Shown here piece after piece: positions 18,878-27,213 of a stretch of 64,000 nt of DNA. Made by a program: the position numbers and the translations under genes. The notes under the pieces were generated by a model. It made no database searches and was not told the DNA's origin. It saw nothing but the letters and a program-made list of their open reading frames with translations. The stretch's first letter is position 1, and each line of letters begins with the position of its first letter. Source of the DNA: CAZSNT01 sp964607765 (GTDB lineage: Bacteria; Verrucomicrobiota; Lentisphaeria; Oligosphaerales; JABHEG01); the NCBI GenBank assembly GCA_964607765.1, contig CAZSNT010000019.1, positions 1 through 64,000 of the forward strand, given 5' to 3'.

Positions 18878-21800
18878 TTATCTAATTGGCAGCACGTGGG
18901 TGCTGTAAACCTGTACGGGCCCCATCAACCCGGCGGGGTGCAGTTCTGAATCCTTATTGTAATGACGCCAGGTCGTGAACGTGACACGGCCGTCATCCGG
19001 CTTCGGCTGACCGTTCAGCACCCATTCCGGCCACGTTGCCAAAACGAAGCCCTTATCACCTTGCTTCCGCCACTCCATTGTCTGCGGCTTTTGCTCGTCG
19101 CCGATCAACCGGTTGCGCCACGGGTTCGTCACCCGAACTTCCAGTCGGTTTTTGCCCGCCTTCACCAGCGAGCTGATATCGGCTTTAAACGGCGGCTTCC
19201 ACAGGGTTCCTGCCGATTTACCGTTCACAAAAAGCTCGGCAATCACTTCAACGCGCCCGAGATCGATCATCACCTGCTTGTCTTTGCCGATCATCGCGGC
19301 GGGAACCTCGAAATCGCAGGTGTAGCTTGCCGTGCCGGAGAAGTACTTGATGCCGGCGTCGGCATGCTCCGTCAACGAGCTCAGCTCATTAAAGACCGCC
19401 GATTCCGGTGCGCCGAGCTTGGGCGGGAAGGAAACCTTCCAAGGACCGGAAATCGTCTGCGGCTTGGGCAGTGCACCTACCTTAATCGATTCTGTTCCGG
19501 CTGATGTTGTCACCGCAAAAGAGCCGCTTTTCGATGCCACGAGTTGCGGTTTGCCGTCCGCGATTCGGACCGTTGCGCCGTTGCCTTTCAAGTCGGTAAC
19601 GTGCGGGCTTCCAGCTTTACGGAAAACGATGAAGAGCGAGCCGTAGGGGTCGAGTTCGAGCGGGATAATCGTCCGCCCATTTTCAACGCGCCAGGGTCCG
19701 CAGGTTTCGATTTTGCCCGAGCCGGGATACCAGAATTCGGGCACCTTTCCGTCGATGTTCAGCGAAAGTTCGGTCGCAACCGACGCGGCCTCGTGGTTGG
19801 CCACAAAATAGAAATCGTCGCCTTCAATCTGACGATGCTCCCAGTCGAGCGTTCCTTTGCTCCAGTGCATATCGGGCGCGAGTCCGTCGGCTTTCAGCAC
19901 GGCGTCAATCGACAGGCCATGATAGACTCGACCTTTGCCGAAGGCGTTTTGCTTCATCTGTTTTCCATCGACATTGCCCCAAACTTCGCCGGCAATCTTA
20001 CGGATTTCCGCATCACAGCCCGGATAGCCGGCGAGGCTCGGCGAGCGTTTCGGTTTCGGACCCAGCACTAAGGCACCGTCCTTAACCAACTCGCGCACTT
20101 TCCGCGCGAGTTCCGGGGTCATCGTATCGCTCTTGCGAAATACCAGCAGGCGATAGTTCATGCCCGACGGAAGCGTAATCCGTCCGTTTTTGACGGTTGC
20201 CTTCGCCAGCACCTCGGCATTCAGATAGTCATAGTCAACCCCGGCGGGGATTCCCTCGGACTCCGCAGTCGCTCTGTTGCCGCCGTTGTTCGGCGCACGT
20301 TCTCCGGTAAAGATCGCCACATCGGCCTGAAACAGACCTTGTTGCAGGATAAACTGACAGCGTGTGAGATAGGCCGTCCACGCCTGTGCCTGCTCAAACC
20401 AACTGTTATGGCCGGTGAAATTGATCCCCCAGGGACCAAAGGTCACCCCCGGACGAAGCCCGGGCCAAGGCTGGTGCGGCCAGGTGTGAATGATGAATCG
20501 ATTGATCCCGCTCGCGAGAGCCGCATCCGCATAGGGTTTAAGTGCAAACGGGGTGGTCCACCATCCGGAACCTTTATTGTCGGCGGTGAACGACTCGGCG
20601 GCCGTGACGGGTTTGCTCAAGGTATGGGAAACCGATGCCGCGTGTTTGGCAAATCCGCGGTTACGCCCTCCCCGGTTAAACCAGAACTCCGACATCGGCA
20701 CATCGCCGCGGCTCATTGCCTGATAAGCGTCAAAATTCCCGGCATTATAGGCCTCAAGGTAGAGTTTAAGACCATCCGCATTCGCCAGTTCCGTCATCGT
20801 CCCCCAGTGAATATCGGCATATAGATCCGCCATGGTCCGACGAAAATCCCAGAGAAAACGCTCGCTGATCTCTTCCGACTCAACAATGTAGCCCTGTGTT
20901 ACGGGCAGAAACGGAGTCGGGTCATAGCCGCGGTAGGCTTTGAACTTTTCAATGAGCTCTTCGCTCCAGTTCTGCACCTCCGCTTCCCAGGAATCGATCA
21001 GGATATGATCGAAGGATTGACCGGCTAACGCTCCGGCATCGTCAGCCAGCTTGCCCACATACGCATTGTAGTGTTTCGCAACAGCGGCACGGCTGAATTT
21101 GTCGCACTCCAAACTGGGACCCTTAACCGTCTTTTGATGGTTTTGCGTCCCGGTGCTCGTATGACCCAAACGCAGGATCGTCCACTGCCCCGGCGGCACA
21201 TCCCATTTCACGGTTCCATCAGCAGAAAGCTTGTCCGTCACATCGACAACCGAATCCAGCGGGTAGACTCCCTCGGTCAACTTGAAAGCGGAAACGGGGA
21301 CTTCCGGCGAATCGCCCAGCGGAAGCCGACGGCGACGATACCCGGCCTTTTCTGTCCAGTTCGGGAGTCGGGAGTCAGGCAAGAGCGCAATTTCGCCAAT
21401 TTTCATATCGCGTGCGCGCCAGGCAGCACCGGTAAAGAGCACGCGCCAAAAACGTGACGTGGTTTCCGCAAATGAGCTCTCTCCCGACTCCGAACCCATC
21501 TGGAACTTAGCTAGCTTTGTGTACTTTTTCCCATCGGTGGAAACCTGTAGTTCACCCCGATGCCCCTGATTATGAGCCATCGCCTGGATTTCCAAACACC
21601 GCGCGGTTACCGGCTCCGGGAACTCCAGCGTAATTGAGCGAGGCTCCCCCTTCTTGGGGTTCGGCAAAACAACGCCGGTATGTTTATCGCCGTCAACAAG
21701 ATTCTTCACCTTAGCGTTCGCCACACTGCAAGTAATCGTTGCCGACGAAGCATCAATGAACGCCTTGCCCTCCGGCAACTTGAGTGCGAACACCGCGATG

Positions 21801-22318
21801 TCGCGATAATGCGGGGCAATGGAAAGCTGCTTGCCCCAACCTTTCGATTTTTTCGTGATGGTAGGTTGCGGGAGCCGGATTGTTTTTTTCCCGGGACCCA
21901 CGACCTGTATCCGGCTCGCCGTTATTTTCTGCATTGACTCTTCCGGCGAAACCCACGGGCCGCCGCTCACCGACCACCCCTCGCAATTGTGCAACCCCAG
22001 CTTGAGCCCGAGCCGATCCGCTTCCCGGGCCGCGTGATGAAACAGCCCCCGCCACTCATCGGACATGAACTGGACCTGTCCCTTGGGGATCTTGTAGGAC
22101 GTATTGAACATCGTCACATAGCGCAGCCCGACCTTCTCCATCGCCTCGAGATCCGCCGTAGTCCCCTCCTTTGAAATATTCCCATCCATCCAGTGCCACC
22201 ACGTTCCCGGGCGCGCCGAATCCGGTGGGTTCTGAAATCCAGTTTCCAGGTTCGCCGCGACCCCAAGCAGGGGTAGCAGGATGGCGCTAAGAACTGTTGC
22301 GCTTACCAGCCTTTGCAT
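18878..22318 (-). CDS. Secreted GH106-like alpha-L-rhamnosidase
   Basis: A 1146-residue protein. The signal peptide is residues 1-22. The family start (FQNPPDSARPGTWWHWMDGNIS, split by one variable step) is followed by the DLEAM helix, PKGQVQFMS and GLHNCEGWSVSGGPW. Later blocks are DSWEAEVQNW, LYLEAYNAGNFD, AESFTA and HTWPHQPWPG. The last ~150 residues form a galactose-binding-like sandwich (GTASYTCDFEVP, WRNRLIGDEQ, GPVQVYSTHVLPIR). GH106 enzymes release terminal alpha-L-rhamnose with Ca2+, normally in the periplasm or outside the cell. The gene starts 3 bp after the stop of a second GH106 gene, and both lie in the sulfatase cluster. This supports a rhamnose-containing sulfated glycan as substrate (inference). 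Confidence 0.85.
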   Translation of the reverse strand: MQRLVSATVLSAILLPLLGVAANLETGFQNPPDSARPGTWWHWMDGNISKEGTTADLEAMEKVGLRYVTMFNTSYKIPKGQVQFMSDEWRGLFHHAAREADRLGLKLGLHNCEGWSVSGGPWVSPEESMQKITASRIQVVGPGKKTIRLPQPTITKKSKGWGKQLSIAPHYRDIAVFALKLPEGKAFIDASSATITCSVANAKVKNLVDGDKHTGVVLPNPKKGEPRSITLEFPEPVTARCLEIQAMAHNQGHRGELQVSTDGKKYTKLAKFQMGSESGESSFAETTSRFWRVLFTGAAWRARDMKIGEIALLPDSRLPNWTEKAGYRRRRLPLGDSPEVPVSAFKLTEGVYPLDSVVDVTDKLSADGTVKWDVPPGQWTILRLGHTSTGTQNHQKTVKGPSLECDKFSRAAVAKHYNAYVGKLADDAGALAGQSFDHILIDSWEAEVQNWSEELIEKFKAYRGYDPTPFLPVTQGYIVESEEISERFLWDFRRTMADLYADIHWGTMTELANADGLKLYLEAYNAGNFDAYQAMSRGDVPMSEFWFNRGGRNRGFAKHAASVSHTLSKPVTAAESFTADNKGSGWWTTPFALKPYADAALASGINRFIIHTWPHQPWPGLRPGVTFGPWGINFTGHNSWFEQAQAWTAYLTRCQFILQQGLFQADVAIFTGERAPNNGGNRATAESEGIPAGVDYDYLNAEVLAKATVKNGRITLPSGMNYRLLVFRKSDTMTPELARKVRELVKDGALVLGPKPKRSPSLAGYPGCDAEIRKIAGEVWGNVDGKQMKQNAFGKGRVYHGLSIDAVLKADGLAPDMHWSKGTLDWEHRQIEGDDFYFVANHEAASVATELSLNIDGKVPEFWYPGSGKIETCGPWRVENGRTIIPLELDPYGSLFIVFRKAGSPHVTDLKGNGATVRIADGKPQLVASKSGSFAVTTSAGTESIKVGALPKPQTISGPWKVSFPPKLGAPESAVFNELSSLTEHADAGIKYFSGTASYTCDFEVPAAMIGKDKQVMIDLGRVEVIAELFVNGKSAGTLWKPPFKADISSLVKAGKNRLEVRVTNPWRNRLIGDEQKPQTMEWRKQGDKGFVLATWPEWVLNGQPKPDDGRVTFTTWRHYNKDSELHPAGLMGPVQVYSTHVLPIR

Positions 22319-22321
22319 GAC

Positions 22322-25300
22322 TTACCGCTCTTCCAGATGCACCGGGCCAGCCAGACCGGAAGGGGCAAGTTGCTTGGCGGCTTCTTCAGCTGGCAGTTTC
22401 TTGCTTGCCAGGTACGGCTGGTAGATCAGGAAGGTACGCTTCTTGCGGTCCGTAGGAATCTGACTTGGGTCAGCGACCCACTCTGGCAGCTCGGTAACCA
22501 TGCCACTATAGCCTTTGCGTTTTACCCTGTCGGACAGCCGGGTGTCGCCGATCAGGCGGTTTTTCCAGACGTTCGTCACAGAAATCTCAAGGGTGTTCTC
22601 CCCCTTTTTGAGCGCGTCGGTCACGTCGAAGACAAACGGCGGTTTCCATTGGTTCGGGAAGGTTCGACCGTTGAGTCTTACGCCGGCGATATAGTGGACC
22701 TGACCCAAATCCAGCCGGTACTGCTTGCCCGGTTTGGGGGTGAAGTTGAACTTCTTTTTGTAGACGGCGGTGCCGGAATAATACTTAATGTCGTCAACCG
22801 GGCTGGTGTTCCACAGGGCCAACGTCGGGAAGTTCTGCTCTTCGGCAACGCCCCAGTTCTGGTCGAATTTCACCGACCAGCCTTTGGAGAGATTCAGGAC
22901 GGAAACATACTCCTGTGGCGGGGTTGCGTTTCCGCCTGCGGACGTGGGCTTCCTAAAGACGACGAAGAACGAATCAGCAGGCGAAAAATCGAGCGTGACT
23001 TGCGTGCGCCCGTCGTCGCTTTGCCAGTTTTTCGCCGGATAGCGCTCGCCGGTTTCCGGGTCCCAAATCTCCGGCTGATAGCCGCCAATCCGGAAATCAC
23101 AGACGGCGTTGGGTCGGGCGTTGAAGGTCAGATTGGCGACGAAATAGTAGGTCATCTCTGCGTTTTTACTGCGGTTCCCGATGATGCCTTCGGGCAGAAT
23201 GAGGTCGCGCCCAACGCGTTCAACTTCCGCAGCCAGTTCGCTTACCGGCTTGATCTTGCCGCTATCGAAATACTGTCTGACCAGCTCTTGGAGACGCTCT
23301 TCCGATTCGGGATACCCGCGCAGGGTCGGACTGTTTTCAGGACGCGCCCCGTAGATTTTCGCGCCCCCGTCGGCGAGTTTGCCGAGTCGGGCCATATTCT
23401 CGGGCAGGAGTAACGAAGCGCGTTCCAGCAAGATCGCCCGGTAGCCGACGTCGAGTTTTTTGCCCATATGAGTGACGCGGATGGTCCCGTCTTCATCGAC
23501 CGACAGATCGGGCAGTGTGTCGGTGCCCCCGATGTCATACGTCGCCCCGCCCGGCAGGTGGTCGGGGTCGAACTTCGGGGCGATATTGGGGTCGCGGACG
23601 TAGCAATTGTAGGAGGCGTCGAGGTTCCCGCAGATGACTAAGAAGTCGTTCTGAATCGTGCCGGACTGGAGCAAGTACTGCGTCCGCGCCATATAATCCG
23701 ACCAGGTGCGCGCCTGGGAATACCAGACGTTGTTGCGGTTTATCTGCTGGCCGTAACCTGCCATGGACATGCCCGGCTTGATGGCGTCATCCCACGGCTG
23801 GTGAACCATCGTGTGGAAATAGAACCGGTTGACCCCGCCGACCATATAATAGTCGAGCATCGGTTTCAGCAGGAAGGGGTGGGTATCCCAGCCGTGTTTG
23901 CTGGTCGGACACTCCGCACCGACGACAGACTTGCCGGAGAGGTGGGCAGCGGAGGTGACCATTTTCTTGGTGAACGGCCAGGCTAAGGAAACTCGCCACG
24001 CGGTGGGGTAGGTTTTGTAGTCGTAATCCTCTACATACCAAAACTCACACATCGGCACGTCGGGGATTTTGGCGGCGCGGAAAACGTCAAAATTGCCGTT
24101 CCCGTAAGGCTCGCAAGAGAAGATCAAGCCGTTTTGCTCACAGAGCTCTTTGAAGTAGACAAAGTAGTTGTTGATGAACAGGTCGGCTGCCGTTCGACGA
24201 TAGTCCCACAAAAAGCGTTCGGTCTGGTCGACGGAATTGATGACATAGCCCGCAACCGCAGGTAGCCAGCGGCGCAAGCGGTATCCGTTCGCCTTGGCGA
24301 ATTGATCTTCAAAGGCTTCTGTCCAGGCGTTGATCCCCGTTTCATAGCTGTCGATCGCCAGATCACGAAACGAGCGCGTTCCTTTCGTCGCTTCTATCAA
24401 GCGAGCGGGCAGCGCGTTCCAGTGTTTATCCAGTGCGGCGCGGGATAGTTTATCGATTTCCAGCCCCGTCCCGCCTTTCGCATCGGGCTTGCTCTCAAAA
24501 CTGGTCGGCGCATAACCAAATCGGAGCAAAGTCCAGTTTTTGATTCTGCTGTTGGCCGGTGGGGTCCAGTCGACCGTACCATCGGAGCCGAGTTTGTTGG
24601 TCAGGTCGATCACGTCCGCATCGTTGACTTTGATCGATTCCGGCAAGGGGGCTTGTCTTCTACCCGCCCAATATTTCTCCCGTTCCAGACAAATAGTCTG
24701 CAGGGCTTTGGGCTGTTGCCTTTCGATGGTGAACTCTCGCATTTTCGGGCGTTGGTTCTTCCAATCCTTGAGCCGCCTGAATTTTGCCGGAGAGGGCTTA
24801 TGGTCCTTTTTCGCGCGCGCTTCCGACTCCTTCTTCTGGAATTGGGCGTCGCCCGGCAAAGTCGGCACGGCGAGCACGGCGATCTCTTTCTGGTAATTGA
24901 CCGCTTTCATATCCGGGTTCATCACGAACTCGTTGAGTTTAATCCTCCCGCTCGTTCCCGGATCCACCACCGTCTCGCTCCAGACGATCATCTTAGAGGC
25001 ATATTCCGGGGTAATCCACGGGCCGCCGGTCGATGACCAACCCGCGCAGTTATGCGCCCCCATCTGCAAACCGTATCTATCCGCCTCTTTCGCCGCATAC
25101 GCAAAGAGCCCAAACCACTCCGGGGAGGCGTATTCGACGGCTCCTCTGGGGACGCCGAGATCGGCGTTAAAATTCTGGAACCCTCCGATTCCAAACTGAT
25201 TCATCGCCGCCAGATCTTTTTCGATACCGGGCGCGCTGACATTGCCCGCCATCCAATGCCACCAGGTAAATGGCCGGGCGGATTGGGGCGGATTCAGAAA

Positions 25301-25378
25301 CCCCTCTTCGAGCGTCTGTCCCGAAAGAGCAAGGCTCCCAAGAAACACTATTCCTATTGCAAGTTCTGTTTTTTTCAC
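22322..25378 (-). CDS. Secreted GH106-like alpha-L-rhamnosidase (paralogue)
   Basis: About 1018 residues from a GTG at 25378 that overlaps the upstream TGA (GTGA); upstream open frame is only a shadow of the preceding gene. A signal peptide (KKTELAIGIVFLGSLALSG) precedes the GH106 start (EGFLNPPQSARPFTWWHWMAGNVS, in two parts), GAHNCAGWSSTGGPW, DSYETGINAW, CEPYGNGNFDVF and HTMVHQPWDD. The C-terminal sandwich is the one copied in the stub at 14904-15443. Its last strand is missing: GLAGPV is followed by HLEER and stop, where the other two have an STxVxPIR ending. This suggests a small 3' deletion next to the following gene. Coupled to the FAD oxidoreductase upstream. Confidence 0.85.
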   Translation of the reverse strand: MKKTELAIGIVFLGSLALSGQTLEEGFLNPPQSARPFTWWHWMAGNVSAPGIEKDLAAMNQFGIGGFQNFNADLGVPRGAVEYASPEWFGLFAYAAKEADRYGLQMGAHNCAGWSSTGGPWITPEYASKMIVWSETVVDPGTSGRIKLNEFVMNPDMKAVNYQKEIAVLAVPTLPGDAQFQKKESEARAKKDHKPSPAKFRRLKDWKNQRPKMREFTIERQQPKALQTICLEREKYWAGRRQAPLPESIKVNDADVIDLTNKLGSDGTVDWTPPANSRIKNWTLLRFGYAPTSFESKPDAKGGTGLEIDKLSRAALDKHWNALPARLIEATKGTRSFRDLAIDSYETGINAWTEAFEDQFAKANGYRLRRWLPAVAGYVINSVDQTERFLWDYRRTAADLFINNYFVYFKELCEQNGLIFSCEPYGNGNFDVFRAAKIPDVPMCEFWYVEDYDYKTYPTAWRVSLAWPFTKKMVTSAAHLSGKSVVGAECPTSKHGWDTHPFLLKPMLDYYMVGGVNRFYFHTMVHQPWDDAIKPGMSMAGYGQQINRNNVWYSQARTWSDYMARTQYLLQSGTIQNDFLVICGNLDASYNCYVRDPNIAPKFDPDHLPGGATYDIGGTDTLPDLSVDEDGTIRVTHMGKKLDVGYRAILLERASLLLPENMARLGKLADGGAKIYGARPENSPTLRGYPESEERLQELVRQYFDSGKIKPVSELAAEVERVGRDLILPEGIIGNRSKNAEMTYYFVANLTFNARPNAVCDFRIGGYQPEIWDPETGERYPAKNWQSDDGRTQVTLDFSPADSFFVVFRKPTSAGGNATPPQEYVSVLNLSKGWSVKFDQNWGVAEEQNFPTLALWNTSPVDDIKYYSGTAVYKKKFNFTPKPGKQYRLDLGQVHYIAGVRLNGRTFPNQWKPPFVFDVTDALKKGENTLEISVTNVWKNRLIGDTRLSDRVKRKGYSGMVTELPEWVADPSQIPTDRKKRTFLIYQPYLASKKLPAEEAAKQLAPSGLAGPVHLEER

Positions 25379-27213
25379 TTCTTTATCAATTCCAATCCGT
25401 CCACAATCACGTGTCCGTCGGTTCCGGCGTTGGAGACGGTAACGGTTGCCGTGTCCTGAATGTCGAACGTACCCAGCACAGCCCCTTTGCCATCGCTTTT
25501 CCGCTGGTTGACGCTGAACGTCTGAAGCTGATCGCCGACTTTTACCGTCACCGGCGTGCAGGACGAACGGGTCAAATGCGTGTTGTAGTGGAACCGAATG
25601 GCATAGCTTCCCGGCTCGGGCACGGTGACGGTAAACGTCATCGACTTCTCTCCCTTTGCCTCGTTGTTGTCGTGCAGATAGCTCGAGCCAATCGTCGCTT
25701 TGCCGCGCCCTCCCTTCGGCCATGCACCGACCGCTACCGCCGAACTGACATCAAAGAGCAGTTCCGGCCCCGTTTGGGCGGGCGTCGCGTTTTGCGAGAC
25801 CTTGGCGCCGTCCACTTTTCTTGATTCGCCCACCAAGATCGCGTCGTGTCTTTTGAGCAGTGCACGAATGTCAGCCAGCGGAACGGATAGCGGAGTCGTA
25901 CCTTTCTGTACCGCCAACACCGCCGCGGCGGCAGCGGCTTGCCCCATCGCCATACAGGACGCCTGCACGCGAAGCGCACTGTTGGCCTCGCGGTCACTGC
26001 TGACACACCGACCGGCCACTACTAGGTTTTGACTGCCTTTCGGCACTAACGCCCGCAACGGAACGGTCGGGAAAACCCCTTCGCTCAGATGCTCCGGACG
26101 CACGCCATGCTCGTCGTGAACATCGATAGGGTAGAACGCATAGCAGATTGAGTCGTCGAACACCTTCCCGCTGGTATAGTCCGACTTCGTAATCCGATAT
26201 TCCCCGTCGATGCGATAGGTTTCACGGATCGCGGTTTCCTGTTGCATCGATTCGAGCTTCAGCTTTTCGCAACCGGGCGCCTCTTCGCGCAGGAAGCGGA
26301 TCGTTTCGAGCAGTGTAGTACGGCTGTCGACATTGGTTTTTGTATGCGCTTCCGAATTGGTCGAATCCGCATCCATAATGTGATGCTTGTTATTGCCCCT
26401 GCCTTTTAGCAAACCTTCAATCCGGTTCCGAAAATCCTCTTTATCGAGTCTCCCCTCTTTAACGGCGGCGGCGTATTTTTGTCTCAGAAGTTTCTTATCT
26501 ATCTTGTTGTAATCGTAGCCGCCGATTTTGAACATCAGCGTGCCCGGCTGAATGACCTCTTCGCGCAAAACAGGATACCCCGCGAGTGCCGTCATATAGG
26601 CATTTCCCGTACAATCGACAATCTGCTTGCAGTGGATCGTTATCCGGGTTCCTTTCCCCACCACCTCGACCACCCAACGTCCGTCGGAGAACTCGGCTTT
26701 GACGGGCGTCTCGTAGTAGCGAAGCTCGACCCCTGCTTTCCGGCACTTTTCTTCGGCGAGCAAGGCATAGATATGCGGGTTTATTCTCACTTGATGACGC
26801 GGATGCGCCTTCCCAGTCGGAACCGAGAAATCGGGCAACCTCCCGTCGTTCATCTTCACGGTTTCAGTTACCAGCTCCCAGCCAATGCCCGCGATGATCT
26901 GACGACCCCACGCGTGGAACAGTCCGGGAAATGCCACGCCACCGACGGTCATCGTTCCGCCGAGCATGCTCCCGTTCTCAACCAGGATCGTAGACGCACC
27001 CGCCCGCGCAGCTTGTAGGGCGGCAACCACGCCCGCGGTTCCACCGCCGACCACGAGGACATCGGCTTTCCGTGTCTCCGTTTTATACAGGTCCTCGCCC
27101 GCATCCTGCGCGGCAATTCTCTCCTCTGCCTTCGCCTTTGCCGACGCGGCCAGAGCGATACCGGCAGCGGAATACTTCAAATACTCACGGCGACCAATGT
27201 GTTTATTCTTCAT
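25375..27213 (-). CDS. Tat-exported FAD-dependent oxidoreductase with C-terminal beta domain
   Basis: A 612-residue protein with a twin-arginine signal (GRREYLKYSAAGIALAAS). A Rossmann dinucleotide fold follows at about residues 50-80 (VLVVGGGTAGVVAALQAARAGAS, split) with LVENGSMLGGTMTVGGV. This is typical of the FAD-dependent family often found in polysaccharide loci. A CVSSDREANSALRVQASCMAMGQAAA segment (in parts) closes the FAD domain. The last ~145 residues (FDVSSAVAVGAW to IVDGLELIKK) resemble the sandwich domain found at the end of such proteins and of xanthan lyase-type enzymes. The substrate is unknown; oxidation of a sugar or uronate outside the cytoplasm is possible. Its ATG overlaps the previous TGA (ATGA). 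Confidence 0.85.
   Translation of the reverse strand: MKNKHIGRREYLKYSAAGIALAASAKAKAEERIAAQDAGEDLYKTETRKADVLVVGGGTAGVVAALQAARAGASTILVENGSMLGGTMTVGGVAFPGLFHAWGRQIIAGIGWELVTETVKMNDGRLPDFSVPTGKAHPRHQVRINPHIYALLAEEKCRKAGVELRYYETPVKAEFSDGRWVVEVVGKGTRITIHCKQIVDCTGNAYMTALAGYPVLREEVIQPGTLMFKIGGYDYNKIDKKLLRQKYAAAVKEGRLDKEDFRNRIEGLLKGRGNNKHHIMDADSTNSEAHTKTNVDSRTTLLETIRFLREEAPGCEKLKLESMQQETAIRETYRIDGEYRITKSDYTSGKVFDDSICYAFYPIDVHDEHGVRPEHLSEGVFPTVPLRALVPKGSQNLVVAGRCVSSDREANSALRVQASCMAMGQAAAAAAVLAVQKGTTPLSVPLADIRALLKRHDAILVGESRKVDGAKVSQNATPAQTGPELLFDVSSAVAVGAWPKGGRGKATIGSSYLHDNNEAKGEKSMTFTVTVPEPGSYAIRFHYNTHLTRSSCTPVTVKVGDQLQTFSVNQRKSDGKGAVLGTFDIQDTATVTVSNAGTDGHVIVDGLELIKK

Noticed and set aside
25379..25723. 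N-terminal extension of the GH106 frame up to 25723
   Set aside because: The extra residues overlap the FAD oxidoreductase 3' end in another frame, and the signal peptide begins at the GTG at 25378.
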